A stretch of DNA of 64,000 nucleotides from assembly GCF_022829605.1 (NCBI RefSeq), contig NZ_JAKSYD010000067.1:46062-110061 (forward strand), read 5' to 3'. Position numbers and translations under genes: made by a program. The stretch's first letter is position 1. Each line of letters opens with the position of its first letter. The notes beneath the pieces were generated by a model, which was not told the DNA's origin, did no database searches, and worked only from the letters and a program-made list of their open reading frames with translations. The stretch is from Methylobacterium sp. E-065. GTDB lineage: Bacteria > Pseudomonadota > Alphaproteobacteria > Rhizobiales > Beijerinckiaceae. Shown in pieces: positions 46,959-57,462 of the stretch.

Positions 46959-48227
46959 TCACGTCGCCGGGATCGACCGCTCGGCCGCCGCCGCGGCGAC
47001 TGGATCACGGGCATCGGCGCCGCGCATCACGGTCTCGTAGACCCGCGCTAGGCGGTCGAGATGGGCGTCGAGGCTGAGCGGCGCCGCCCAGTAGCGCTCG
47101 TAGGCGGCCCGGCTCATCCGGGTGGCGAGCCCATCGTCCGACAGGCTGCGCAGATGTTCGGCCAGCGCTTCCGGGTCGCCCGAGCGGAACCAGAACCCGG
47201 TCTCGCCGTCGACCACCGCCTCCCGGCCCGCGCAGGCATCGCTGACGATCACCGGCGCGCCGCAGGCCAGCGCCTCGTAGACGGTCAGCGGCTGGCCCTC
47301 GTACCAGACGCTCGGGAAGACCAGCGCCCGGGCCTGCCGCATCAGCTCCTGCACGGCGTCCGCCGCGCGCCAGCCCAGCATGACGGCCTCGGGATAGCGC
47401 GCAGCGAGCGCGGCCCGCTCGGGCCCGTCGCCGACGAAGACCGCCCGCGCCCCCGCCTGCCGGGCCGCCTCGGCGAAGATCGGCGCGCCCTTCTCGGTGG
47501 AGATCCGCCCCACGAACAGGAAATCGCCCGGCGGCCCGTCCCGCAGCGGCGCCTGTGCCACCGCGATCGGGTTGTCGATCCGGTGGAACGCCGTTCCCTG
47601 GGGCATCAGCGGCCGCACGACCCGCTCCTGCAGGTCGCTGATCGTGATGACGTGCGAAAACAGCTCCGGCAGCCGGGCCACCTGGGTGAGGCCGACATGG
47701 CGGACCATTCGGGCGACCTTGCGCGGGTAGCTGCGTGCGTCGCAATTCGCCACGATGCAGGAGGCCGACATCGGCGTGCGGTGGCAGATCCGCTGCTCCG
47801 GGTAGGCGTAGAATCCGCCGGTCGGGCAGACCAGGAAGAACTCGTGCATCGTGTACAGGCAGGGCAGGCCCGAAGCCCGGAGCGCCGTGCCGATCGACGG
47901 CGAGAGCGCCTTGGCGAAGGCGTGGACATGGACCACGGTGTCGCGCGGGTCGCAGGCGGCGAGTTCCCGCGCGAGCGCCCGGCTCGCCGCGCCGTTCCAG
48001 ATCGCCTGCGCGGCAAACGCCAGCTTGTTGCGCGTCGTCGAGATATCGTCCTGCTCCAGGCAGACGACCCGGATGCCGGCGGGTGCGAGCCGCGGATCCA
48101 CCGGGCCGACGGCAGCGAACAGGCTCACCCGGACCCCGCGAGCGGCGAGTCCAAGGGCGGATTCGATCGCCACCTTGGCCTGTCCGCCATTGATCGAGGC
48201 GTGGTCTGCGACGAGGACGACGTGCAT
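46959..48227 (-). CDS. GT4 family glycosyltransferase (paralogue 1)
   Basis: A 422-residue GT-B glycosyltransferase. The N-terminus MHVVLVADHASINGGQAKVA has the Gly-rich loop of GT4. The C-terminal half has the donor-binding blocks FLFVGRISTEKGAPIFAEAA, VFVGDGPERAAL and the E-x7-E region FPSVWYEGQPLTVYEALACGAPVIVS. A Cys-rich insertion (FLVCPTGGFYAYPEQRICH, SASCIVANCDARSYPRK) recurs in the neighbouring paralogue. It probably adds a sugar to a surface polysaccharide or lipid; donor and acceptor are unknown. It is divergent from paralogue 2, with 112 bp between the starts. Confidence 0.9.
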   Translation of the reverse strand: MHVVLVADHASINGGQAKVAIESALGLAARGVRVSLFAAVGPVDPRLAPAGIRVVCLEQDDISTTRNKLAFAAQAIWNGAASRALARELAACDPRDTVVHVHAFAKALSPSIGTALRASGLPCLYTMHEFFLVCPTGGFYAYPEQRICHRTPMSASCIVANCDARSYPRKVARMVRHVGLTQVARLPELFSHVITISDLQERVVRPLMPQGTAFHRIDNPIAVAQAPLRDGPPGDFLFVGRISTEKGAPIFAEAARQAGARAVFVGDGPERAALAARYPEAVMLGWRAADAVQELMRQARALVFPSVWYEGQPLTVYEALACGAPVIVSDACAGREAVVDGETGFWFRSGDPEALAEHLRSLSDDGLATRMSRAAYERYWAAPLSLDAHLDRLARVYETVMRGADARDPVAAAAAERSIPAT

Positions 48228-48339
48228 GGTCGGGTTTCCGACGCTCTAGTTCGGGATTGAGCGTTGTAACGACCCGCGGTTGATCCCCCGTAAACTGGTT
48301 TTCGCCATGATCCCGGCTGTCGAGACCGGGGCCGTTTCC

Positions 48340-49596
48340 ATGCACGTCGTGATCCTGGCCGAGTTCGCGTCCGCCAGCGGTGGGGCCGAGAAGGTCGCGC
48401 TGGAATCGGCCCGGGGGCTCGCGGAGGCCGGCGTCTCGGTCACCTACCTCCAGGCGGTTGCGGGCGCGGCCGACCCGTTGCTCGATCACGCAAACATCCG
48501 GCGGGTGGTGCTCGGCTTGCCGGACATCTGGTCGCTCGGCGGCGCGAAGGCCGCGGCGGCCGGGATCTGGCACGCGGCAGCGGCGCGCAGCCTCGCGGCG
48601 GCGCTCGCCGCGTTGCCCGAGCGGCCGGACTGCATCCACCTGCATCAATGGACCCGAGCCCTGTCGCCGGCGATCTTCCCGGTCCTGTCGGGGGCGGGCG
48701 TGCCCATCATCGTTACCCTGCATGACTACGCCCTGGCCTGCCCGAACGGGGTCTATTACCGCTTCGACCGGGCGGAGCCCTGCGGACTCAAGCCCCTGTC
48801 GGCCGCCTGCATCGCGGCGCCCTGCGATGCACGCAGCCGCGCCCACAAGCTGGTGCGCGTCGCCCGGACCGTGGCCCTGCGGCAGGCGGTGCGGGGGCTG
48901 CCGCTCCACGTGGTCCATGTCAGCGACGCCAGCCAGCGGCGGATGGGCGACCTTCTCGGCACCTACGCCGTCACCCACCACCGGATCGACAATCCGGTCC
49001 GGGTCGCCGAGGGGCCACCGGCCGAGCCCCACCGCGGCGATACGATCGCGTATGTCGGGCGCCTGACCCGGGAGAAGGGCGCCGATCTGGTCGCCGAGGC
49101 CGCCCGCGCGGCGGGCCTGCCCGCCCTGTTCATCGGCGCCGGTCCCCTGGAGGCCGAGCTGCGCGCCCGGGACGGCGTGGAGATCATCGGCTGGCAGAGC
49201 CCCGCCGCGGTCTGGGAGATCCTGCGCCGCCGGGCCCGGGCGCTCGCCGCGCCGTCACGCTGGTACGAGACCGGGCCGCTCACCGTCTACGAGGCGCTGG
49301 CCGCCGGAATCCCGGTGGTCGCCTCCGGCCGATCCGGGGCCGCCGAGAAGGTCCGCCACGGGCAGACCGGCTTCGTGGTCGCCCCGGAGGTCGGGGCCCT
49401 GGCGGCCGCCTTCACGGCCCTGCGGGACGATGCCTGCGCCCGAAGCCTCGGCGCGCGGGCCTATGCCGAAGCCCGCGATGCGCCCATGACGCTGGCGACT
49501 CATGCGGCCGCACTCCGGACGCTGTACGGCCAGCTCGCAGGCGATGCGGGTGCGGTGCAGCATCACCCGTTGCCGGCTCTGCTGGAACGCCCGTGA
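48340..49596 (+). CDS. GT4 family glycosyltransferase (paralogue 2)
   Basis: A 418-residue GT-B enzyme clearly related to the divergent upstream gene: MHVVILAEFASASGGAEKVA, LHDYALACPNGVYYRF, SAACIAAPCDARSRAHK, IAYVGRLTREKGADLVAEAA, APSRWYETGPLTVYEALAAG. The Cys-containing insertion and the RIDNP motif (HHRIDNPVRVAEG) are shared, so the pair arose by inverted duplication or was captured together. I chose ATG 48340 because it matches the paralogue start; 20 more codons are open upstream. Likely role is extracellular or lipid-linked glycan synthesis. Confidence 0.88.
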   Translation: MHVVILAEFASASGGAEKVALESARGLAEAGVSVTYLQAVAGAADPLLDHANIRRVVLGLPDIWSLGGAKAAAAGIWHAAAARSLAAALAALPERPDCIHLHQWTRALSPAIFPVLSGAGVPIIVTLHDYALACPNGVYYRFDRAEPCGLKPLSAACIAAPCDARSRAHKLVRVARTVALRQAVRGLPLHVVHVSDASQRRMGDLLGTYAVTHHRIDNPVRVAEGPPAEPHRGDTIAYVGRLTREKGADLVAEAARAAGLPALFIGAGPLEAELRARDGVEIIGWQSPAAVWEILRRRARALAAPSRWYETGPLTVYEALAAGIPVVASGRSGAAEKVRHGQTGFVVAPEVGALAAAFTALRDDACARSLGARAYAEARDAPMTLATHAAALRTLYGQLAGDAGAVQHHPLPALLERP

Positions 49597-49838
49597 AGCC
49601 CATCGATCCGGTAATATGTATTTAGGATACACGACCCGTTCAGCCCCTCTGGACAACAGGACGATTTCTTGTAAACGGATGCGCGCTCCGAATCACCAAT
49701 CCAGGCGGCCTCTATAAACGGCAAAGCTTCGCCGATGGTCTGGTGTATCGGCCCGGGTCCGGAGATAAATCTTCCGAGATCCTGGATCCGGCATTTTATC
49801 GATCCTGCCGAGGGGGTATCCAGCCCCGCAATATGCAC
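49597..49838. other. AT-richer non-coding stretch before the phasin promoter
   Basis: About 240 bp with visibly lower GC than its surroundings and no supported gene. It lies between the glycosyltransferase end and the phasin promoter. A transcription terminator for the glycosyltransferase is not obvious. Confidence 0.3.
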
Positions 49839-49868
49839 TTGACTTCTTGTTGCACTGCAACATATAGA
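49839..49868 (+). promoter_or_regulatory. phasin promoter with candidate PhaR operator
   Basis: -35 TTGACT (49839-49844) and -10 TATAGA (49863-49868) are 18 bp apart. Between them is a perfect odd palindrome TGTTGCACTGCAACA (49848-49862). TGCA-rich palindromes at phasin promoters are bound by the PHA-sensing repressor PhaR in related bacteria. The arrangement would let PhaR block RNA polymerase when no polymer is present. Confidence 0.68.
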
Positions 49869-49926
49869 GGCGCGTCACGGCGGACGCAGCTGGCGTCCCG
49901 CTCCAATGATCGTTCTGGAGACACAG

Positions 49927-50280
49927 ATGCAGACCCCGAATTTCGAGATGCCGACCGAAATGCGCGACTTCGCCGAGAAGAGCGTCGACCAGGCCCGCAA
50001 CGCCGTCGGCACCCTGATGGCCAATGCCGTCAAGGTCACCGAGCAGGCCCAGGTCTCGGGCCAGACCTTCCAGTCGACCGTCAGCGCGGCCCTCGCGAAG
50101 GGCTTCGACCACGCCCAGGCCAATGCCAACGCGACCTTCGACTTCGCGCAGAAGCTTGCGCGCACGAAGGACCTGCGCGAGGCCTTCGAGCTTCAGTCCG
50201 AGTTCGTCCGCAGCCAGTTCGCGGCGTTCCAGGCTCAGGCCAAGGATTACGGCGCCCTCGTCCAGAACGTCGCCCGTTAA
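49927..50280 (+). CDS. phasin family protein (PHA granule-associated)
   Basis: A 117-residue, highly helical, amphipathic protein without signal peptide. Family blocks: MRDFAEKSVDQARNAVGTLM, AALAKGFDHAQANANATFDFAQKL, and the phasin signature AFELQSEFVRSQFAAFQAQAKDYG. Phasins coat polyhydroxyalkanoate granules and control their size. GGAGA precedes ATG 49927, and the promoter has a probable PhaR operator. A hairpin follows the gene. Confidence 0.92.
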   Translation: MQTPNFEMPTEMRDFAEKSVDQARNAVGTLMANAVKVTEQAQVSGQTFQSTVSAALAKGFDHAQANANATFDFAQKLARTKDLREAFELQSEFVRSQFAAFQAQAKDYGALVQNVAR

Positions 50281-50291
50281 GGGTGGGTCTA

Positions 50292-50315
50292 CCCCCGGTC
50301 CTCACGGATCGGGGG
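50292..50315 (+). terminator. hairpin after the phasin gene
   Basis: CCCCCG (50292-50297) pairs with CGGGGG (50310-50315) across a GTCCTCACGGAT loop, about 12 nt after the stop codon. No U-run follows directly, so efficiency is uncertain. Confidence 0.5.
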
Positions 50316-50459
50316 TGTTCTAAAAAGATCCGGGTGGCCGCTTCGGACCGCCCGGATCCAACGATACGACGCCCGAGCGTCACGGGCTCGACCCTGGACG
50401 GCGCCGCCAGACCGATTATCGCTTCTGCGGGTCGTGAGCGGACAGGAGGAGATCGCGCG

Positions 50460-51149
50460 ATGGGAAAGCCGCGTCGGCCAAGAGTAGGCCGTTCCAACTG
50501 GCAGCCGAAGCCGCCCCTGAATACGGGGATGCCCGCCTCGCTCGCGTCCTTGTCCGAGGCCCCGGTGGACGAGTCGGACGTGTCCGTGGTGGCCCTGTCA
50601 CGCGCCGGGTTCGCGGATGACGCGCCGGTCTTGGCGTCAGCCCCGGAGATTGATCCCGTCGCCCCGGCCGAGCTGGTGGCGCAGGCCGTGCGGGTCGAAC
50701 CCCGCCTCGCACCCGAAACCGATACCCCTGACAGCGTTGCCCACGCCGTGAATCCCCCCGAGGCGGAGCGCGACGAAGAGGCCGATCAGGACTCCCACGA
50801 CGATCGTCATGCGCCCGAAAGCGCGGAGCCGGAGACGGCGTTCGCCGCGGCTCCGGCGCCGGATCTCGTCCCCACCGCGATGCCGCGCACCGCGGAGCCC
50901 GCGCCGCTGAACCGGTTCGCGTTCGCACCCGACTCAATCGACATGATCGAGATCGGCTCGACCATCGCCCGCTACATGCAGGGCGAGGGCACCGCCGCCC
51001 TGGAGCATTTCCGGGCTCTCTCGGATGTCCGCACGCCGGCCGATCTGATTCGCCTCCAGGTCGGCGAGGCCCAGCGTGCCGCCGACGCCTCCCTGACCTG
51101 CTGGGTCACGGTGATGGGCAAGGCGAGCCGCGTCGTCGCATTCCGTTGA
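50460..51149 (+). CDS. phasin-like protein with long disordered N-terminus
   Basis: A 229-residue protein. The first 160 residues are low-complexity and rich in Ala, Pro, Asp and Glu (NPPEAERDEEADQDSHDD), with no fold visible. The last 65 or so form amphipathic helices with a phasin-like block: ALEHFRALSDVRTPADLIRL, LQVGEAQRAADASLTCWVTV. The pattern TPADLIRLQ-x-GEAQR resembles the phasin_2 signature. A strong AGGAGGA site precedes ATG 50460. It follows the phasin on the same strand and may be a granule-associated or regulatory protein. Confidence 0.7.
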   Translation: MGKPRRPRVGRSNWQPKPPLNTGMPASLASLSEAPVDESDVSVVALSRAGFADDAPVLASAPEIDPVAPAELVAQAVRVEPRLAPETDTPDSVAHAVNPPEAERDEEADQDSHDDRHAPESAEPETAFAAAPAPDLVPTAMPRTAEPAPLNRFAFAPDSIDMIEIGSTIARYMQGEGTAALEHFRALSDVRTPADLIRLQVGEAQRAADASLTCWVTVMGKASRVVAFR

Positions 51150-51268
51150 GACCGGACTCGTCGCCCCCTCGCAAAACGGGTTGCCGGATCGAACCGGGTG
51201 CGACAACGCTCCGTTAACCAAGCCGGTCCCATGCCGTATCGGAGGGTACGGGAAACCAAACCGCACCG

Positions 51269-52528
51269 ATGCCGAACTGCGCACGTCTGATCCGATCCGC
51301 CTGCTTCTGCCTCGCCCTGGCGCTCATGCCGGTGATGGCCGGTCCGCCCGCGACCGCGCAGAACGGTGACAAGCCCGCCATCGCCATTGGGGCCGATCTC
51401 GCCAGCCAGGGTGGCACGACCCGCCTCACCCTGACCCTGTCCCGGGCCGTGGAGGCCCGCGGCTTCGTGATGGAGCGGCCCGACCGGGCGGTGATCGACC
51501 TGCCCGAGGTCAACTTCCAGCTCGAATCGGGCGCGGGCAGCCGCCGGGACGGCCTCGTGCAATCCTTCCGCTACGGCCTGTTCGCCCCCGGGCGGTCCCG
51601 CATCGTGATCGACCTCGCGAGCCCCGCCACCGTGGGCAAGATCGAGACGACGACCCGGGCCAAGGACGGCGCCGTGCTGCTCACGATCCCGCTGCAGCGC
51701 GCCGACCGTGACGCCTTCCGCAAGGCGGCAGCTGCGGCCGATCCCGCCCCCGCGCAGGCCCGGGCCGCCGCGCCCGAACCCACCGACCAGCGCCCGCTGA
51801 TCATGGTCGATGCCGGCCATGGCGGCACCGATCCCGGCGCCATCGCGGTGGGCGGCGTGTTCGAGAAGGACATCGTCTTCGGCTTCGCCCAGGCGCTCGT
51901 CGAGAAGCTGGAGGCGGGGGGGCGCTACCGGGTCCGGATGACGCGCGACCGGGACGTGTTCGTGCCTCTGGCCGACCGCGTCCGCCTCGCCCGCGAGGCC
52001 AAGGCCGACCTGTTCGTGTCGATCCACGCCGATTCGATCTCGGCGGCCCCGCAGGTGCGCGGCGCCACGATCTACACCAATGCCGAGAAGGCGACCGATC
52101 TCGAATCCGCCAAGCTCGCCGAGCGCGAGAACCGGGCCGACGCCGCCGCGGGCGCCGAGTCCGCCGAGGCGCCGCCGGACATCGCCGACATCCTTCAGGA
52201 ACTCACCCTGCGGGAGACCCGCGGGTTCTCGTCGGGCTTCGCCCGGACCTTGATGGGCCAGCTCGGCCCGGTGATGGAGATGAGTACCAAGCCCCACCGG
52301 GAGGCGCGGTTCGTGGTGCTGCGCTCCCCCGATGTGCCGAGCGTGCTGGTGGAACTGGGCTACCTGTCGAGCAAGCGCGACCTGGAGATGCTGCAATCGC
52401 CGGAGTGGCGCGCCGGGGTCACCGGCTCCATGGCCAAGGCGATCGACGTGTTCTTCTCCAATCGTGCCAGCCTGGGGCGGCCCGTGATGACGCGTCGCTC
52501 GGCCGCCGTCGCCCCAGTTTTACCATAG
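51269..52528 (+). CDS. amiC: N-acetylmuramoyl-L-alanine amidase (AmiC type, AMIN + amidase_3)
   Basis: Periplasmic murein hydrolase that splits septal peptidoglycan, 419 residues. It has a signal peptide to about residue 31 (GPPATAQNG). An AMIN domain at about 38-140 (TRLTLTLSRAVEARGFVM) targets the septum. A zinc amidase domain runs from about residue 170: MVDAGHGGTDPGA (zinc His), the second ligand area FEKDIVF, LFVSIHADSI, and SVLVELGYLSS with the catalytic Glu. It lies 170 nt before mrcA; the pair is conserved in Hyphomicrobiales. A CtrA-like half site TTAACCA lies upstream at about 51213. Confidence 0.94.
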   Translation: MPNCARLIRSACFCLALALMPVMAGPPATAQNGDKPAIAIGADLASQGGTTRLTLTLSRAVEARGFVMERPDRAVIDLPEVNFQLESGAGSRRDGLVQSFRYGLFAPGRSRIVIDLASPATVGKIETTTRAKDGAVLLTIPLQRADRDAFRKAAAAADPAPAQARAAAPEPTDQRPLIMVDAGHGGTDPGAIAVGGVFEKDIVFGFAQALVEKLEAGGRYRVRMTRDRDVFVPLADRVRLAREAKADLFVSIHADSISAAPQVRGATIYTNAEKATDLESAKLAERENRADAAAGAESAEAPPDIADILQELTLRETRGFSSGFARTLMGQLGPVMEMSTKPHREARFVVLRSPDVPSVLVELGYLSSKRDLEMLQSPEWRAGVTGSMAKAIDVFFSNRASLGRPVMTRRSAAVAPVLP

Positions 52529-52698
52529 AGTAAGTGTCGATACGGGCTGTCCGAACGCCCCGTCGCACCGCCGTCGCAACCGGCAATCCGAGGGGGCCTC
52601 AGGTGACCATCCGGGGGCCGACCGCATCGTGAGCGGAGCTGCGCGCCGGGTGAGCCGATTCCGGCATGCGGCCGGGCCAGCGACGAGCGGAACACCGG

Positions 52699-55131
<2,433 letters not shown>

Positions 55132-55152
55132 GGACGGAACCCACGAGAACCG

Positions 55153-55189
55153 CGCGTCTCCCTCCCCCTCTGCGGGGGAGGGAGACGCG
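55153..55189. terminator. 16-bp hairpin after mrcA (C-rich/G-rich module)
   Basis: CGCGTCTCCCTCCCCC pairs perfectly with GGGGGAGGGAGACGCG around a TCTGC loop. It starts 22 nt past the mrcA stop. It is the best-formed copy of the module seen at 7825-8003 and 12081-12104. No U-tract follows; it may stabilise the 3' end instead. Confidence 0.65.
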
Positions 55190-55288
55190 GCGGACGCGAA
55201 GAATCATCTTCGAAACGGCCGCCCAACAAGGCACCCCGCCCAGCGATGTGCGACCATCGCAGCTCTGCGCGCTCCTGAGCCCGCACAG

Positions 55289-55316
55289 AAAAAAGCCGCC
55301 CCGGAGGGAGCGGCTT
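55289..55316 (-). terminator. rho-independent terminator of the purS-purQ transcript
   Basis: Read on the minus strand, the stem AAGCCGC / GCGGCTT runs straight into a U-tract (six A on the plus strand at 55289-55294). It lies about 127 nt beyond the purQ stop. The rest of the 55132-55442 gap shows no gene. Confidence 0.82.
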
Positions 55317-55442
55317 GGAGGAGTCTTCAGGGAGGCATCAAACAGAGCGGACGAGTAGGTCCAACTCCACATCCAGAAAACTGGATGCCTCTTTATCAAT
55401 CAAAAACCTTAATACCTCGTAAATACCAGTCTTCGCGAGCGA

Positions 55443-56123
55443 TCACGCCGCCAGACTGTCGAACAGCCCGCGCCCGTCGGTGCCGCCGATCAGATCCTCG
55501 ACGAAGTTCTCCGGGTGCGGCATCATGCCGAGCACGTTGCGGTTCTCCGACAGGACGCCCGCGATCGCGTTGAGCGAGCCGTTGCGGTTGGCCTCGACGG
55601 TGATGGTCCCCGCCGCGTCGCAGTACCGGAAGGCCACCCGGCCCTCGCCCTCGATCCCCGCCAGAGGCTCGGGATCGGCGAAATAGTTGCCCTCGCCGTG
55701 GGCGACGCAGACGTCGATGACCTGACCCTGCCGGTAGGCGCTTGTGAAGCGGGTATCGGTGCGCTCGACCCGGAGCGTCTGCCGGTGGCAGATGAAGCGC
55801 CGGTTCACGTTGCGCATCAGGACGCCCGGCAGCAGGCCGGATTCGCACAGGATCTGGAAGCCGTTGCAGATGCCGAGCACGAGGCCGCCCCGGGCCGCAT
55901 GCGCCCGCACCGCATCCATGGCGGCCGCCCGTCCGGCGATCGCTCCGCAGCGCAGATAGTCGCCGTAGGAAAAGCCGCCCGGCAGGACGGCGAGGTCGGT
56001 GCCGGCCGGCAGCTCGTGATCCGCGTGCCAGACGAGGCTCACCCGCGCGCCCGAGCGGCGCAATGCCCGGACGACATCGCTCTCGCGGTTCGAGCCGGGG
56101 AAGACGATGACCGCGGCGTGCAT
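55443..56123 (-). CDS. purQ: phosphoribosylformylglycinamidine synthase, glutaminase subunit PurQ
   Basis: Class I glutamine amidotransferase of 226 residues supplying ammonia for FGAM synthesis in purine biosynthesis. It opens AAVIVFPGSNRESDVVRAL, followed by GGFSYGDYLRCGAIA, the nucleophile elbow LGICNGFQIL with Cys, and the catalytic His-Glu in MMPHPENFVED. It works with PurS and PurL. It overlaps purS by one base (TGATG-type junction), so the two are translationally coupled. No purL follows: the transcript ends at a terminator. Confidence 0.96.
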   Translation of the reverse strand: MHAAVIVFPGSNRESDVVRALRRSGARVSLVWHADHELPAGTDLAVLPGGFSYGDYLRCGAIAGRAAAMDAVRAHAARGGLVLGICNGFQILCESGLLPGVLMRNVNRRFICHRQTLRVERTDTRFTSAYRQGQVIDVCVAHGEGNYFADPEPLAGIEGEGRVAFRYCDAAGTITVEANRNGSLNAIAGVLSENRNVLGMMPHPENFVEDLIGGTDGRGLFDSLAA

Positions 56124-56362
56124 CAGAGCATCTCGATCGTGTAGTTCTCGACCACCGTGTTGGCCAGGAGCTTCTCGCAGGCGGTGCGCAGCGTCGCCTC
56201 GGCGGCGGCAGCGTCGGGGGCCGCCACCTCGATGTCGAACACCTTGCCCTGCCGCACGCCCTCGACCCCCTGGATCGCCAGCGACTTGAGCGCGGCCTCG
56301 ATCGCCTTGCCCTGCGGGTCCAGCACGCCGGTCTTCAGGGTGACGATAATACGGGCTTTCAT
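56123..56362 (-). CDS. purS: phosphoribosylformylglycinamidine synthase subunit PurS
   Basis: A 79-residue small structural subunit of the FGAM synthase complex that bridges PurQ and PurL. It opens MKARIIVTLKTGVLDPQGKAI, followed by SLAIQGVEGVRQGKVFDIEV and ACEKLLANTVVENYTIEML, an almost textbook PurS. It is the first gene of the purS-purQ pair. purC, often directly upstream, is not here; a small membrane protein gene lies 115 bp upstream instead. Confidence 0.96.
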   Translation of the reverse strand: MKARIIVTLKTGVLDPQGKAIEAALKSLAIQGVEGVRQGKVFDIEVAAPDAAAAEATLRTACEKLLANTVVENYTIEML

Positions 56363-56477
56363 GGATTCTCGGGTCTCGCGCGTCGCCGGGACGAGGGTCT
56401 CACCTGCGGCAACGTTTCACAGGCTGCCGCGGTTCTCTGTAGCAGGAAGGCCGCCAGCCTGTCGAACGCGGGTCGCG

Positions 56478-56717
56478 TCATCGACGGGGCGAGGCGGCAC
56501 CCGCGCGCAGCGGCTCGATGCTGATCGCCCGCCGCCAGAGCTGCAGCATGATCCAGGCCGCGAACAGGCTGAACAGACCCATCAGGACATGGCCGACCCG
56601 GTCCCCAAGATCGAACAGGCCGGCCAGCGCCCAGCCGGCCGCGATGGCCACAGCGAACACCTCGGTGCCCACGAGGACCATCATGCTCACGATGGTGATG
56701 GCGTTGCGCCCGTTCAC
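56478..56717 (-). CDS. small membrane protein, two transmembrane segments
   Basis: A 79-residue protein with two hydrophobic helices: IVSMMVLVGTEVFAVAIAAGW (about 9-29, read in blocks) and VGHVLMGLFSLFAAWIMLQLW (about 41-61), followed by a basic tail. The start is GTG 56717 with AGGGG 9 nt upstream. The composition is plainly that of a real membrane protein. Family unrecognised. It stands between purS and prrA on the same strand, possibly as a separate unit. Confidence 0.65.
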   Translation of the reverse strand: MNGRNAITIVSMMVLVGTEVFAVAIAAGWALAGLFDLGDRVGHVLMGLFSLFAAWIMLQLWRRAISIEPLRAGAASPRR

Positions 56718-56817
56718 GCGATCGACCCCTGAAAATAGGACGGGTCCCGGACGAAAACCGTCCGAGACCCGCGCAGCTAGCCCGGCAGGGCCGCCGATGC
56801 AACCAAGCGCACCCCTG

Positions 56818-57417
56818 TTAGCGCGGCGCGCGCTTCGCCAGGATCCGCTGCAGCGTCCGCCGATGCATGTTCAGGCGCCGGGCCGTCTCGCTGACATTGC
56901 GGCCGCACAGCTCGTAGACCCGCTGGATGTGCTCCCACCGGACCCGGTCGGCCGACATCGGGTTCTCGGGCGGATCGGCCCGCTCGCCGGGCTGCGCCAT
57001 CAGCGTGCCGTGGATCTCGTCGGCATCGGCGGGCTTGGCGAGATAGTCGAAGGCGCCGAGCTTCACCGCGGTGACCGCGGTTGCGATGTTGCCGTAGCCG
57101 GTCAGGATCACGCCGCGTGCTTCCGGGCGGCGCTCCTTCAGGCGGGCGATCACGTCGAGGCCGTTGCCGTCGCCGAGGCGCATGTCGATCACCGCGAAGG
57201 CCGGGGCCCGGGCTTCGACGGCCGAGACGCCATCCGCGACGCTGTCGGCCACCTGCACGTGGTAGCCGCGGCTCTCCATGGCGCGTGCGAGACGGGTCTG
57301 GAAGGGCTTGTCGTCATCGACGATCAGCAGGCTGCGGTCGGAGAAGGCGGCCAGTGGATCGGCGTCGCTGAGTACGGCAGCGTCGGTCGCCGCCGCGGTC
57401 CCGGGCTGCGTAAGCAT
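56818..57417 (-). CDS. prrA: redox response regulator ActR/PrrA/RegA
   Basis: Global regulator of respiration, carbon fixation and redox balance in alphaproteobacteria, 199 residues. The receiver domain has the acidic cluster IVDDDKPF, phospho-Asp78 in AVIDMRLGDGNG, and Lys in YLAKPADADE. The C-terminal FIS-type helix-turn-helix is VRWEHIQRVYELCGRNVSE and TARRLNMHRRTLQRIL, nearly invariant in this family. It is encoded 45 nt downstream of its sensor kinase and should be cotranscribed with it. Confidence 0.95.
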   Translation of the reverse strand: MLTQPGTAAATDAAVLSDADPLAAFSDRSLLIVDDDKPFQTRLARAMESRGYHVQVADSVADGVSAVEARAPAFAVIDMRLGDGNGLDVIARLKERRPEARGVILTGYGNIATAVTAVKLGAFDYLAKPADADEIHGTLMAQPGERADPPENPMSADRVRWEHIQRVYELCGRNVSETARRLNMHRRTLQRILAKRAPR

Positions 57418-57462
57418 CGGGCGTTCCTTTCAGGTTTTCATCGTCAGTTCTTGGTCTGTCCC

